Assembly: GCA_947069175.1 (NCBI GenBank)
Contig: CAMTDV010000030.1
Location: 98,852,411-98,916,410, forward strand
DNA length: 64,000 nucleotides
Source of the DNA: Scalesia atractyloides
Taxonomy: Eukaryota; Streptophyta; Magnoliopsida; Asterales; Asteraceae
Reading direction: 5' to 3'
This document shows, in pieces, positions 48,721 through 59,815 of this stretch (its first letter is position 1; every line of letters begins with the position of its first letter). A program made the position numbers and the translations under genes. The notes beneath the pieces were generated by a model. That model had not been told where the DNA came from. It was given only the letters and a program-made list of their open reading frames with translations, and did not search any database.

Positions 48721-48788
48721 TACTCAAATTTTGAATATAAAGTCAGAAATGAATCAAGCTTGATTCTATACAAGATTTTAATACAAAT

Positions 48789-48815
48789 AAATAATAATAA
48801 TAATAATAATAATAA
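48789..48815. repeat. (TAA)n microsatellite
   Basis: About nine TAA/AAT repeats. Confidence 0.9.
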
Positions 48816-49054
48816 TGTATTAATTAAATAAAGTAATAGAGAAAAAAATGAAGCAAACACAAATAATAATAATTATTAATTAAATAAAGTATTAGAGAAA
48901 AAAAATGAAGCAAACATAGGTTGCACATGGAGATCAGATCAGATCAACTAAGCTCGTATGTAGAGTAGATAAATAATATTATATGGTCATTATTTTGATA
49001 AACGACTAAACTGCTTTAGATCACTTAAATAATACAAAATATGATGATCTATCA

Positions 49055-49344
49055 GGGGTAGGGGCGCCCATCACTCACCACCCACTTATCACTCACAACT
49101 TCCAATCAAGTTCCGTCACGTCATCGAGCCAAATTCCATCATTAGTGATGGAATTTAGTGGGGGTGCCCATAACTCTCCATCACTCACCACACCCATAAT
49201 GCTCCACTCTTCACGATATGCTTATAACTAGTTATGGCTACAATGGAGACTAATGTTCACGCGTTATGGCTACAACTCGGGGTGGTGTGAAAACGTGTTA
49301 TCACGCGTGGTGGAGGATGAAAACGGGGGCGCCCCGTCCCCCCT
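49055..49344. mobile_element. MITE with GGGGCGCCC ends
   Basis: 290 bp starting GGGGTAGGGGCGCCC and ending GGGCGCCCCGTCCCCCC, inverted with a small gap. TCA flanks both sides (49052-49054 and 49345-49347). Internal motifs ATCACTCACCAC repeat near both halves. The 3-bp flank suggests a PIF/Harbinger-like origin, though TCA is not the usual target. Confidence 0.6.
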
Positions 49345-49368
49345 CATATCCCCGCTCATAACTTAAAT

Positions 49369-50974
49369 ATAGGGAGATGATCAAATAAGAAGTTTATATT
49401 TGCTGGGAATGATAGGAAGTAATCTTAGCCGTCTATATGGAAAAGTAGAAGTGGGAAGGACATTTTTGTCAATCTCCTTTTATTATTTCTATTTCCCTTC
49501 TCTGTATCTTCAATACCCAGATGTTCAAAACCCATCATCTTCAACATTTCATTCCTTTTCTCTCTCTAAAATTACTACATCACAGTGTGATTTTCTTCAT
49601 CAATGAATGGTTCGAACACTCAATCAACTGTTCTTCAATTTTTTGAAGAAAACCTAGTTTATGTTTCTATAATTTCTCGTTTTTTTGAATTTAACATGAT
49701 GTGATGTAATATGAGATTTCTGTTTAAACATGTATTCCTCTTATTAAATTTCTCAAACATTTTGTATTTAAAGTGAAGATATCTCTGATTCTACTCTTTC
49801 TCTTGATGTATTCATGCGTTTGGGCAACATTATTAGTTCCAATTTCATTGAGAAATCATTAATTAAAAGTTGCACACCAGGTGTTTGATAAAATGTCTTA
49901 AAGAAAAATTGCAAAACACCTCCGAGTTTAGACTTTCTTTTAAAATTATGTTTTACAAAGAATGAAAAACACATTTTTTGGTGTTTTTGTCCATTCCGTT
50001 TTACAAAATAATGAAAAAAAAGTTTTTTATCCATTGTGTTTTATAAAAGAATGAAAAAAACACACTTTTTGTGTGTTTTTCGTCCATTCTGTTTTACAAA
50101 ATAATGAAAAAACACTGTTTTTTGTCCATTGCGTTTTACAAAAGAATGAAAAAAACACACTTTTTGGATGTTTTTTGGTCTATTGCGTTTTACAAAAGAA
50201 TGAAAAAAACACACTTTTTAGATGTTTTTTGGTCCATTGCATTTTACAAAATAATGAAAAAACACTATTTTTTATCCATTTCGTTTTACAAAAGAATGAA
50301 AAAACACTATTTTTTATCCTTTGCGTTTTACAAAAGAATGAAAAAACACATTTTGTGTGTTTTTTGTCCATTGCGTTTTACAAAATAATGAAAAAACACA
50401 GTTTTTTGTCCATTGCGTTTTACAAAAGACACTTTTCTTATGTGATTTTAGTCTATTGCGTTTTAGAAAGTACACTTTCTTTTATATTTTTAGTCAATTG
50501 CGTTTTAAAAATAAACTTTGTTTGTGTTTTAATTCATTGCTTTTTAGATAAAAAACATTATCTTTTGTGTTTTTTGTCCATTGTCTTTTAGAAAAAACAC
50601 TTTATTTTGTGTTTTTTAGTCCATTGTGTTTTATAAAAATGAAAAAGAAATTGTGTTTTTTTCATTGCGTTTTATGCATCTGGTTTATCGAATTTTTTTT
50701 CAAAAGTATAACAATAATGTACTCGTTTTAAAGATAAAAAACGCTCGTTTTTATGGTACAATTTTTATAAAAAAATAATGTCGTATGAAAAAGTTATTAA
50801 CGTTTTAAAATTAGGGGAGGATTGAAGGGGAGAAAATCTATTAACTTAGATGGATTAGAATACCCTTACATAAAAGTCAAGCGCCTCCTCTATTTGTTCA
50901 ATTCCACCAATTTAATCTTAGTCCTTAATTACTAAATAGATGGTTAATATTACTTTTTATCCTTTCTACCCATA
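49369..50974 (+). mobile_element. TATAGG family element C with minisatellite
   Basis: It starts TATAGGGAGATGATCAAA and carries the same order of parts as element B: a unique left arm, a minisatellite of TTGCGTTTTACAAAA units (about 49950-50660), then a conserved core (50700-50810) containing AAAGTATAACAATA, TGTACTCGTTTTAAAGAT, TTTTTATGGTACAATTTTTA and AAAAAGTTATTAACGTT. The right end is put at CTACCCATA near 50974 by analogy with element B and is uncertain. The repetitive 172-residue frame at 50073-50591 is a translation of the minisatellite. Confidence 0.55.
49950..50660 (+). repeat. Minisatellite, 43-55-bp units
   Basis: About 13-15 units of the form TTGTCCATTGCGTTTTACAA followed by AAGAATGAAAAAACAC and a T-rich spacer. 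Unit lengths vary by the size of A and T runs. Confidence 0.88.
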
Positions 50975-51011
50975 GAAACTTCCTAGTATATCCTGACACA
51001 CCTTAAATATA

Positions 51012-51644
51012 ATAATTAATAACAATATTGCATACTAAATAATTAGGTTTTTCAATATTAAATGTCAGGAAGCCAGTTTGAATACCATTTGGTTGTATTT
51101 TGGAATATTTGTTGAAAGTGAACCATTTTGATTTTATTTGAATACTCGAACGACAATAATCTCGTTTGGTCGTTTAAAATCAGATGTCATTCTTGAATAC
51201 GCTCGCAAACCATTTTTGTAAAAGTAAATTATTGCGTTTTATTAATATAAACATTGCGGGAAAAACAACAAACCTAAGATGTCCGTAACTTTTATTTCTA
51301 ATTTATCCTCCTAACAAAAAGATGTTTACAAAACTAGACGTAAAAAAGGTAGAATGACATAACATTTTTCATGTTTGATCGCCGTGGTTATACATGAGGT
51401 TGATAACTCTGAAGAAGTGATAAATATGAAATGAAGGGCCTAAATTGCCAACTAAATGACAATTAGTGAGAGTTTAAAATTTACCAGGACAAATAAATAC
51501 ATACAAAAATGTTGAGCAAGATTATGGATCAAACATGTATTTTTAAATTCTCAAAATTTCAATATGCCCCACCAAATATCCAACGCCCTCTTCTCCTCCG
51601 CCTCGTCCTCCACCTCCGCCACCAAGCGCCGCCGCCTCAACCGC
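51012..51644. other. 3' flank of the AAA-ATPase gene
   Basis: AT-rich DNA. The part next to 51645 is probably the 3' untranslated region of the minus-strand AAA-ATPase gene. No separate gene was seen. Confidence 0.55.
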
Positions 51645-53069
51645 CTATTCACCGCCTTTTTTTTTCTTCAACACCTCTAACAACTCCCTCAACGCCTTGT
51701 CATTATCTCGCCGGTTTTTTATCAACACCTCACTTATATCCGCCGGTGTCATCTCCGCCTCGTCGATCACCGCCGCTAGATCGCTCAAAACGTCGGGCGA
51801 GATGTCGCCCGGCTCGCACCCTAAGTAAGTTTTTAACAATATTTTTAGTGAGGGAAATGAGCAGTAGCTCATATGGATGTGCATATCCATTCGCCCGCTC
51901 CGTAGCAATGCTGGGTCAAGTTTGTCGATATGATTCGTCGTGAAGACGAATATCCGTTCTGACCCGCAGCACGACCATAACCCATCTGTAAAATTTAACA
52001 GACCGGAAAACGTAATGGAGTTGTTCCCTCCATTGTTGTTATCCGGATCCCCAGGTATTGATATACCCGGAGATCCGGATCTGGTGTCCGAAACACTGTC
52101 GTTTTGACCACCAGTCCCATTGTTTTTCTTACGATTTGTGATATTAATCGAACAATCAATGTCTTCAATAACAATGATTGATTTCGAACTCGTTTTCATG
52201 AGCAACTTTCGTAGCTCCGAATTCGTGTTGACCTCGTTCAACTCGAGATCGTAAATATCATACCCGAGAAAATTCGCCATTGCAGCGATCATGCTCGACT
52301 TGCCTGTGCCGGGTGGACCGTACAAAAGGTACCCACGCTTCCACGCACGGCCAGTGCGTTTATAAAACTCCTGGTCGTCCGCGAAGTCAAGTAGGTCACA
52401 CATTATCTCTCTCTTCTTTATTGGATCCATCGCCAACGTGTCAAACGTGCTGGGATGTTTAAACGGCACGGATTCCCACGGATGCCCTCGCGAGTCGAGA
52501 GACCCGCCACGGGAATTCGTGTACAACAACCTGTCTTGATTCTTCCTCCTGATTTCATTCGCTTTGTCAGTGATGAACTCAAGGTATTCTTCAAGAATAC
52601 CAGGTTGATCACTCTTATTAATCCGAAGCGTGAACCCACGCTTCTCCTCGGGCAATGGCCGCCAGGAGAACGTCTGCGACTGACGCGGCGTCAAGTTGTG
52701 TTCCCACACAACGGCGACGCTGTTGAACACGTCAGACAGGCGGTCGTTGTTCGCGAGGCCAAAAGTAATAGCCGAGGAGTTCAACCCGCGGGTAAGCGAC
52801 AGCCGGTTGGAACTGGAAGTCATACCCGCGGTGCTCGAACTAGCCGAGGACGATAAATAAAGTTGTACGGCGTTATACAACTCGTTTGTATTAACGCCGT
52901 CGATCTCTGTTATCTCGTAATAACAGTAGGACGAGAAACAGTTGAATAACCGCTGGAAGAGCTTGAGAAAGGCGAAACGGAGCTCGGGTGGGACGAGGGT
53001 GTGAAGGAGGGTTTGGGAGAAGGCTAAAACGCCCATGAGAGAGGCCATGGTGGTCCAGAGCTCTTTCAT
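51645..53069 (-). CDS. BCS1-type AAA-ATPase (At5g57480-like), intronless
   Basis: A 474-residue AAA-ATPase of the plant BCS1-like group (mitochondrial or ER-associated remodelling ATPases, often stress-linked). An N-terminal hydrophobic segment (residues about 8-30) fits a membrane anchor. The AAA-ATPase N-terminal domain follows (about 30-125, including ITEIDGVNTNELYNAVQLYL). The ATPase core has Walker A GPPGTGKS (251-258), Walker B IIVIEDID (298-305), sensor FTTNH (376-380) and an arginine-finger region LLRSGRMD (388-395). An Asn/Gly/Ser-rich insert lies at about 313-350, as in relatives. The C-terminus (KKKKGGE) is short, about 40-50 residues less than I recall for Arabidopsis At5g57480, but no lesion is seen. 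A TATA-like motif lies 35 bp upstream. Plus-strand frames over it are shadows. Confidence 0.95.
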   Translation of the reverse strand: MKELWTTMASLMGVLAFSQTLLHTLVPPELRFAFLKLFQRLFNCFSSYCYYEITEIDGVNTNELYNAVQLYLSSSASSSTAGMTSSSNRLSLTRGLNSSAITFGLANNDRLSDVFNSVAVVWEHNLTPRQSQTFSWRPLPEEKRGFTLRINKSDQPGILEEYLEFITDKANEIRRKNQDRLLYTNSRGGSLDSRGHPWESVPFKHPSTFDTLAMDPIKKREIMCDLLDFADDQEFYKRTGRAWKRGYLLYGPPGTGKSSMIAAMANFLGYDIYDLELNEVNTNSELRKLLMKTSSKSIIVIEDIDCSINITNRKKNNGTGGQNDSVSDTRSGSPGISIPGDPDNNNGGNNSITFSGLLNFTDGLWSCCGSERIFVFTTNHIDKLDPALLRSGRMDMHIHMSYCSFPSLKILLKTYLGCEPGDISPDVLSDLAAVIDEAEMTPADISEVLIKNRRDNDKALRELLEVLKKKKGGE

Positions 53070-53103
53070 GGTGGTTTGTGATGGTGAAAGGGAGAGATGA
53101 GGG

Positions 53104-53112
53104 TATTATATA
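53104..53112 (-). promoter_or_regulatory. TATA-like box of the AAA-ATPase gene
   Basis: TATATAATA on the minus strand about 35-43 bp before the ATG. This would give a very short leader, so the true start may lie further upstream. A (TAGA)n microsatellite follows at about 53122-53140. Confidence 0.35.
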
Positions 53113-53140
53113 ATAATAATAATAGATAGATAGATAGATG

Positions 53141-54188
53141 GGGATGAGTAAATATATCAGGTGAGATGAGGTGACTTGTTCAAATGACTTTAGGTGAGTA
53201 GAAGACAAGAGTTTGTTCCACATGTTTTCTTCATTATTGAGTAAAAATAGTATTCTTATTAAATGCTCCATTTGTTGTTCTTCCAAGCATTTATTACATT
53301 ATCTTGTACATTTTTTTTGGTCCAACTAAGTACTATTGTATTCATATTTTTCGTACCTAAACTATTTATTAGGTAATATAAACCAGTAAAGTATTCGCGG
53401 GTTGCGGCGGAACGTAATGATATAAATTAAACTCGATTAAAACAACGAAACGTAGAAAAAAACATATGTGACTGTACATTCGCAAATCACCAAAAGGTTA
53501 CATCGTAAATTAACCTCGAGTAAAAACCATAACATATCCAAATTTATTACAATTCATAAACTACTTTAACAAAAAAATAATAGATAAAACTATAATTATT
53601 GTGAAACTAAGAAAGGTATAGAAAATATAATACACAAATTAATTAACGTATTTAATAAACGCATAGGTAAAAAATGAGTATAAAATTCATAATTAATTAA
53701 TTTCCTATTTGATTTATAAAAATAAAAAAGATTCTAGGTTTCATGTGACTAAAGTGTAAAAAAGAAGTTGTTTTTGGGCTAAAACAAAACAGACAAAACA
53801 TCATTGTAGCTCAAATAATGTTATTAAATATAATATAATATAATATAATAAGAGAGAGAGAATTGAAGAATGATACAGAGAAATGAATATATGGAGAGAG
53901 ATAAGCCTTCAGGGAGACGTCGCTAAGCAGAAAAGTTCAAGATCAAAGGGGCAGGTGGTGTTCTTGACGGAATACAATGTCACTTTAGTTATAACCAGAT
54001 CGGTTATTGTGGTTGTTATTTTACCGCTAACCGGTTGGATCGGTTACATGAGTCAAGCCGGATGACATCATAACTATTTATTTTTTTAATATTATGTAAA
54101 ACACAAGGTCATATAAATTTTAATATTTATATTTAAAGTAAGTACTAAAAATTAATGAACGTAGTGTGTGTATATATATATAGATAGA
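53141..54188. other. Intergenic DNA upstream of the AAA-ATPase
   Basis: No gene recognised. It contains a (TAATA)n-like run near 53829-53850. The 60-residue frame at 53883-54065 has a hydrophobic stretch (VVVILPLTGWIGYM) but no known family and is probably chance. Confidence 0.55.
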
Positions 54189-54419
54189 TAGGAGAAAGAT
54201 CAGTTAGGACCACTCTTTATTGCGAGAACTAACGTGAACACAATAAAAAATATCTAAAAAATCTAAAAAACATAATATTTTTATGCAAAAATCGATGGTT
54301 TCCTTACCAAAAATTTTTAAATTTCTTTTTGTTATGAAAACCAACGATTTTTGCATAAAAATATTTAAAAAAAAGTAATGTTTTTTAGATTTTTTTTGGA
54401 GGGGGGGGAGGGGGTTAGG

Positions 54420-54454
<35 letters not shown>

Positions 54455-54602
54455 TTTTTTTTTTTTTTTTTTTTGGGGGGGGAAGGGGAGGAGGGTTAGG
54501 TTTTTTTTTTGCGTTTTGGGTGATCGTGTAGTGGGTTTACTTTTGTGTTCATATTGGTTCTCGCAATTAATCACAGTAAAGGTGGTTCTCGCATGAACCC
54601 TA
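54189..54602. mobile_element. TATAGG/GAGAACC element D
   Basis: It begins TAGGAGAAAGATCAGTTAGG after TA/TAGA repeats and ends GCATGAACCCTA, so its ends are TAGGG-type inverted repeats. GCGAGAAC occurs inverted near both ends. Inside is a long hairpin with arms around TTTTTATGCAAAAATCG and CGATTTTTGCATAAAAATA (54277-54365), plus a (TTA)n/T-run at 54421-54474. It is followed by (CA)n(TA)n. Confidence 0.55.
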
Positions 54603-54704
54603 CCACACACACACACACATATATATATATATGTGTGTGTAACGAATTAAAACATTATATTCCTTTGGCAAAACTGATAAAGGCTCTTGTTTTACATGAA
54701 CGGT

Positions 54705-54979
54705 TTTGGACGGTGGTGGACAGTGGACGGGTGGCGGTGGTGGTGGGTGGTGGTCGTTGACGGTAGGTGGTGGGTGGTGGTGTTGGACGATGGTGGTTGA
54801 CGGTGATGCGTTGTGGACGATGGTGGTGATTAACCTTCTTAAAGAACTCGTGCAGACGTTTTTTTAATGAAACGTCTTTAAAAAAACAAATAGTCTGTAG
54901 ATGATAATGTCTGCCCTTGGTCTGCGCGACACAGACAAAAGATTCTGTGCAAATCTTTTTTAAAAAAACAAACAGCACC
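54705..54979. mobile_element. Truncated relative of the Harbinger-like MITE
   Basis: It shares with 2843-3342 the GGTGG-rich block, the TTTTTTAATGAAACGTCTT motif, CAAATAGTCTGTA-type sequence, TCTGCGCGACACAGACA and the end AAACAAACAGCACC. TTA follows (54980-54982), as expected for a 3-bp target site. The left terminus is missing. Confidence 0.65.
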
Positions 54980-54982
54980 TTA

Positions 54983-57110
54983 GTGAAATATATCAACTAA
55001 ACTAATATGACAAGTGATGATTCACGAAGTTTATACTAGTGTATGGAGTGGATTGTTTTTTTTATTTATGTCAATAGTGTTACTCTTTTAGACTAGCACG
55101 CGAAGAAACTAAATGTGTTCCTACTTTCACTTCTAGTAAGCCAGACTCAGGAACCAGACTTCCTGGACCGATGTCTCTCTCCTCACACTCTCTCTTAAGT
55201 CTCTCCCCCTCTCATATTTTCTTCTTCCTCTCTACACAGACTGTGTGGACGGACTTTCTCCATATGAGCTTGTGTCGTTCTTGGATCTCTCATGCCAACT
55301 AATTGACAGACGCCTCCAAAGGTCTCCCTTGCGGATCGAAGTATACAAATTTCATTAGGTAATAACAAATTTATTTTGCACAAAAATTGTAACATTATCT
55401 ACCTAGTTAACTTTGAAAAACAATTATCTAATCTAACCATTTAAATAAGAACATAGTTATCACTGTAGCTCATTTTTTATAATAAGATGACTCCGCATAC
55501 CATAAGTAATTATTAAAAGCCAAACAACGATACCATGTCACATCGGCATGAAAAAACTAATACTTCGATTTAATTTGTTTGTTACTTGAAATGGGGGTAT
55601 TTATTTGTGTAATAACTAGAATTAGTAAACAAGGTCTCTTTCAACGTAACGTAAAGGGACTAATTTCCCTCTTTTTATTAGGTTGTTTTAAAATGCAAAA
55701 GGAAGAAATGTTATCTAAAAAGTTTCATGGGTGTGGGTTGGGTTTAACTGGCAAAACTTTTAGAGTTAAAGTGGTGTTCTCTTTGAAGGTCAAGAGTTAG
55801 ATTCCCGGAGAAACATAATCTAAGAAGTTTCATATACGTATTAGTGGGACAAGGTCAATACAAAACCAAATTTAAGTGAAGAATTGCGAGAACTGTATAG
55901 TCACTTATTCACGGGCATGAAAAATAATCCATGTAGTGCGAGATAGAAAGAGCGGTAGTTAAAAACCTATCTTGTGTGTCACATTTGGTTTTAAAAGTCA
56001 CGGGAGGCGACTGGGGTGGTGGGCAAAACACATCAAGGGAAGCGATGCATAACGTTTCCCCAAAAGACGACAATTTTTGCATGAGGCGGTAACATTGCCT
56101 AATATGCACATGCTACTGCCTTTTTCATAGAGCCAACGATTTATATACAAAGATTTATATACAAGATGGAGAATCAGAGATGAGGGAGAAAACTAATACT
56201 CACCTGGGAGATGGCAATGTGGTGTATTTAAAAGTCAAGAAATAAATACAAGTTCAATTGCATGGTGCACAACAAAAGGAGAACAGTGGAAGAAATAAAG
56301 TCATGTCGTTTTTGGAGAATATACATCGAGCGAAGTTCAAATAGTTAGATTGATCTTCATGGTGTAAATTTGATCTAACTGACAAGGTGTAATCTTTTGG
56401 TGTTAGTATTCGGGCTAGCTTCTTGCTAGTTTCGCGTTTTGCTTAGTGATATTTCACCGCCATTAAAAAAACCTAGAAGATGGAAAAGAAGGCTTGGGAG
56501 ACGACGGTGAAATTGTCGCATGAGGATGGATACTATGTATTTAAAACAAAATCACTCTTCAATTATGTGAAGGGTACGTCAACTCCTACGGGCTATGATG
56601 TGAAGGGTCATGTAGACGTGGAGGAGAGAGGTAGGTACCCCGGCACGAACCGTATATGGGAGACATCGACTATTTCTGTGACTTGCGAGAGGGGATGAAA
56701 GAGACTTCAAGATTAGGGGTAGTTATTATATGGTTGTCCATGAGAGGTCAATGATTGTGGATGCTAAAATTTATATGTTCCGCATTCTAAGTGATAATCA
56801 TTGTTAAATTACAATATCTATCGAATAAACTAAATTATGCTATAAAACCTTTTGGTTTTGATACAATCTTTAAACCCCCCCCCCCCCCCCCCCCCCCCCC
56901 CAACGTAACCCCACTACCTCCTAAAAATTAAACCATAAACCCCCCAAAACCTACACAGGTGCAACATAACATATGTTGTAATACTAATTTATTTTATCTT
57001 AAAAATGTAAGACTTACAACCAAAAAATATTTTAAAAAATCTGTATGTTTTTAAGCGTTTTTCTGTAATTTTTATTTTCTCACATTTAAGTAGTTTTCTC
57101 ATGATCCTCT

Positions 57111-57141
<31 letters not shown>
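54983..57141. other. Intergenic DNA with one small open frame
   Basis: No gene recognised. A 72-residue frame at 56480-56698 (ATG start, MEKKAWETTVKLSHEDGYYV...) has codon use like a gene but no family I know and no visible promoter. It could be a gene fragment. Confidence 0.45.
56875..56901 (+). repeat. Poly(C) tract of 27 nt
   Basis: A pure run of 27 C, equivalent to a G run on the minus strand. Confidence 0.95.
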
Positions 57142-57147
<6 letters not shown>

Positions 57148-58107
57148 TAGAGGATCATGTACAAAGTGCCCAAAGTGTGAGATATATTATGGAGATGACA
57201 TGTGTCCTCAATCTAAATTAATTCAAAAGGGTAAACAAGTAATTTTCTCAATGATTCAGTTAATTGATAACCTTCGATAACCGCAACCCATTGATTCAAT
57301 TAATTGATAACCTTCCATAACTTGCATTCATGGTGTTTTAAACCTGCAGACAAGTATGTGTTCTTCGTATGGTGTTTTAAACCTGCATTCATGGTGTTTT
57401 AAAACTGCAGTCTAGTATGTGTTCTTCGTATGGTGTTTTAAACCTGCATTCATGGTGTTTTAAACCCGCAGTCTAGTATGTGTTCTCCGTATGATATTTA
57501 AACCTGCATTCATGGTGTTTTAAACCTGCAATTTTGTATGTGTTCTTCGTATGGTGTTTTAAACCTACATTCATGGTGTTTTAAATTTGCAGTCCAATAT
57601 GTGTTCTTCTCTATGGTATTTTAAAGATACATTCATGGTGTTTTAAACCAGCAGTCTACTATGTGTTCTTCGTATGGTATTTTAAACATGCATTCATTGT
57701 GTTTTAAACCTGCAGTCTAGTTTGTGTTCTTCGTATGATCTTCCTAATTCTTTTTTGTATATAAAATATAACAATATAGTACGTACTCATATTGAAGATA
57801 AAAAAAAGTTCATTAATATGGTGTAATTTATTTATTAAAAAACGTTACATATAAAAAGTTATTGACGTTCAAAAAGATGGGTGGAACTTGCATGTGCATT
57901 AAAGTTGATGGCAGTTTCTTTATTTAAAAATACTATATAAAAAGACACTATTACCCATAATCTAGCCAAATTAGTCAAAAAAATAAAACATCATTTACAT
58001 TTTAAGCACTTCTTGATCTCAACCATTAACTACAAGATCTAAGGGCTTAAAACACTTCTTACACTTCTCACAAAACCACCTTTTTTTTACACTAACCCTA
58101 CCCTATA
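57142..58107 (+). mobile_element. TATAGG family element B with minisatellite (966 bp)
   Basis: It starts TATAGGTAGAGGATCATG right after an (AT)n run and ends CCTACCCTATA. The ends are imperfect inverted repeats (TATAGGTAGAGG versus TATAGGGTAGGG). Parts in order: left arm with AAAGTGTGAGA and GATGACATGTGTCC; minisatellite (57325-57745); core (57755-57880) with AAATATAACAATATAGTAC, TATGGTGTAATTTATT and AAAAAGTTATTGACGTT; right arm with CTCAACCATTAACTACAAGA and TCTCACAAAACCACC. No coding capacity. Confidence 0.65.
57325..57745 (+). repeat. Minisatellite, about 61-bp unit, seven copies
   Basis: Units carry ATTCATGGTGTTTTAAACC, TGCAGTCTAGTATGTGTTCT and TCGTATGGTGTTTTAAACCT. The TTCTTCGTATGG phrase recurs at 57361, 57422, 57483, 57543, 57604, 57666 and 57727, a 60-62-bp period. 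Confidence 0.92.
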
Positions 58108-58109
58108 TA

Positions 58110-58484
58110 TATAGGATTCGATTCAATGAAAAACCACCACGAGTTGTGAGAACCATAAGAACTCCTACTTCCTGTGTAAGTTGAGTCATCATTTTTTTCA
58201 CAAACGTAGATGAAAATGTTATGAGCACATAGGTAAAAAAATGTCGAGTTGGTAGTTACGCTTAATGTAAAATTTGTTTACGGCGATGTAAATTTTTTAC
58301 ATCACCAATATTTTTTTTACACATGATGTAATTTTGGCATTCGACATTTGTTTTTATTTTTTATTTTTTGGCTGGCACAAGTGACTTTTTTAAAAAAAAA
58401 TTTGGAAAAAAACTTTTAAAAAACCTAGTTCTTATGGTTCTCACAATTTAAAGTGGTTCTCATTTTAGCTTTTCTCTGTGTATA
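58110..58484. mobile_element. TATAGG/GAGAACC element E, back to back with B
   Basis: It starts TATAGGATTCGATTC and ends TTTCTCTGTGTATA. Inverted TTGTGAGAACCATAAGAACT (about 58144-58163) and AGTTCTTATGGTTCTCACAA (about 58428-58447) form long arms with a T-rich centre. Elements B and E meet in a shared TATATATATA (58104-58113). Related to element D. Confidence 0.6.
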
Positions 58485-59173
58485 TTTGTGTGTGTGAGAG
58501 AGATATCATTATATAGTATATTCATTTTTTATGTATGTAAACCAGGTAATTATGCGGATAACATTCAATATCATTTTCATGTTTTGTGTTTGTAGGGGCA
58601 GACCAAAGGGTACGTGTATGGGTCAAGTGATCATGTGTACTTTTATCTAGCATGTATACAGTCGAAACTTATAGTGATTCGATAAATTTCTTTGACCTAT
58701 TGATAAAACTTTTATGACTAAGTCCCTAAAACAATAATACCAATCTTTTATTCTATAAATTCTTTTAACACCTTGAAAATTAGATAAACAACCCATTTTC
58801 ATTAGTCAAAAACCCCATTAGCCATAATTAATCAGGCCTATCTTAGAACTAAAATAGACTTATCAATATTAAGCCCATTTTCCTAACATGAATTGGTCTT
58901 GTTAGGCCCATGGAAACATGGGCAACATCTCTCAAATTTAAAATTGATGTCTGATGATTCATTTGTTCGATACGGATTGAGTTTAACAAAGATTAGATAT
59001 AAAAGGTTATGATGACACATGTAATAGTGTTGGTGAGTTTAATTTTTTGAAAGCCTTACTTTAAAAGAAAAAAAAATGTTTAGCATATTATGCACATTGT
59101 TTTAATATCAACTACAGCTAGTTGTTGTGGCAGTTACAAACAAACATACCTGTGTTTGGATTAATATTTTTTT

Positions 59174-59452
59174 TTAATAATAGATTTTAATAATCTAAAT
59201 TATTAGCCGTTGGCCGGTAACAGTCCCAACTTTAAAAATAACCGGTGGTGGTCTCACCTTTTCACATATGGTAAACTAATGGACTTTTACTAAAGAACCT
59301 TAATTTCTTTTTGTCCTCTTATCCTTTTCGGTTTAGTAAAGGTCCATTGGTTTACAATGTATGAAAATGTGGGACCACCGCTGATTATTTTTTAAGTTGA
59401 GACCGTTGCCGGCCAACGGCTAATAGTAAGGATCATTAAAATCCATTATTCC
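59174..59452. mobile_element. Non-autonomous Mutator-like element, copy 3
   Basis: The left end TTAATAATAGATTTTAATAA and the complement of the right end (TTAAAATCCATTATTCC) match copies 1 and 2. The arms also share ATTAGCCGTTGGCCGG and AACGGCTAAT. It lies between T-runs, so a 9-bp duplication cannot be confirmed. About 280 bp. Confidence 0.65.
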
Positions 59453-59775
59453 TTTTTTTGACATGGTTGGGATTTTAAAAGTGTCATTTGTGCTTTGCGA
59501 ACGATTAACACATGCTTCGAGAAAGTAAAAAAAGAGAAATTGTTTTAGCAATTGTTTTAAAATGGTTAAATGAAGAAATTGTTCTTGCAAGAGTCTGAGA
59601 TACACATTTAAATTCTCATTTGTAACACTCCCAAAATATTGAGTAATGGAAAAAGGTTTTAATAGAGAGCATGATAATGGTGTTAATTATATTAAAACCT
59701 TTGTAAGGGTGGATTAGTCCCAGAAAAGGAAGTCCATGAAGAGATTGGGCCTCAAAACCCTTAATATAAATGGAA

Positions 59776-59815
59776 CTAGTTGGTGTTTCCGCGCTTCGCC
59801 TCGGTTTACGGGTCT
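59776..59815 (-). mobile_element. Helitron-like 3' terminus (minus strand)
   Basis: On the minus strand, CCGAGGCGAAGCGCGG (an imperfect hairpin) is followed by AAACACCAA, CTAG and then T. It resembles the end at 802-835. No 5' end was found to the right. Confidence 0.4.

Noticed and set aside
50073..50591. 172-residue frame with repeated VLQKNEKT-like units
   Set aside because: It is a translation of the 43-55-bp minisatellite; the other frames of the array also stay open.
52455..52856. 133-residue plus-strand frame
   Set aside because: Shadow of the AAA-ATPase coding strand.
57325..57745. CRISPR-like regular array
   Set aside because: The whole unit repeats, with no unique spacers; it is a minisatellite in a plant nuclear element.
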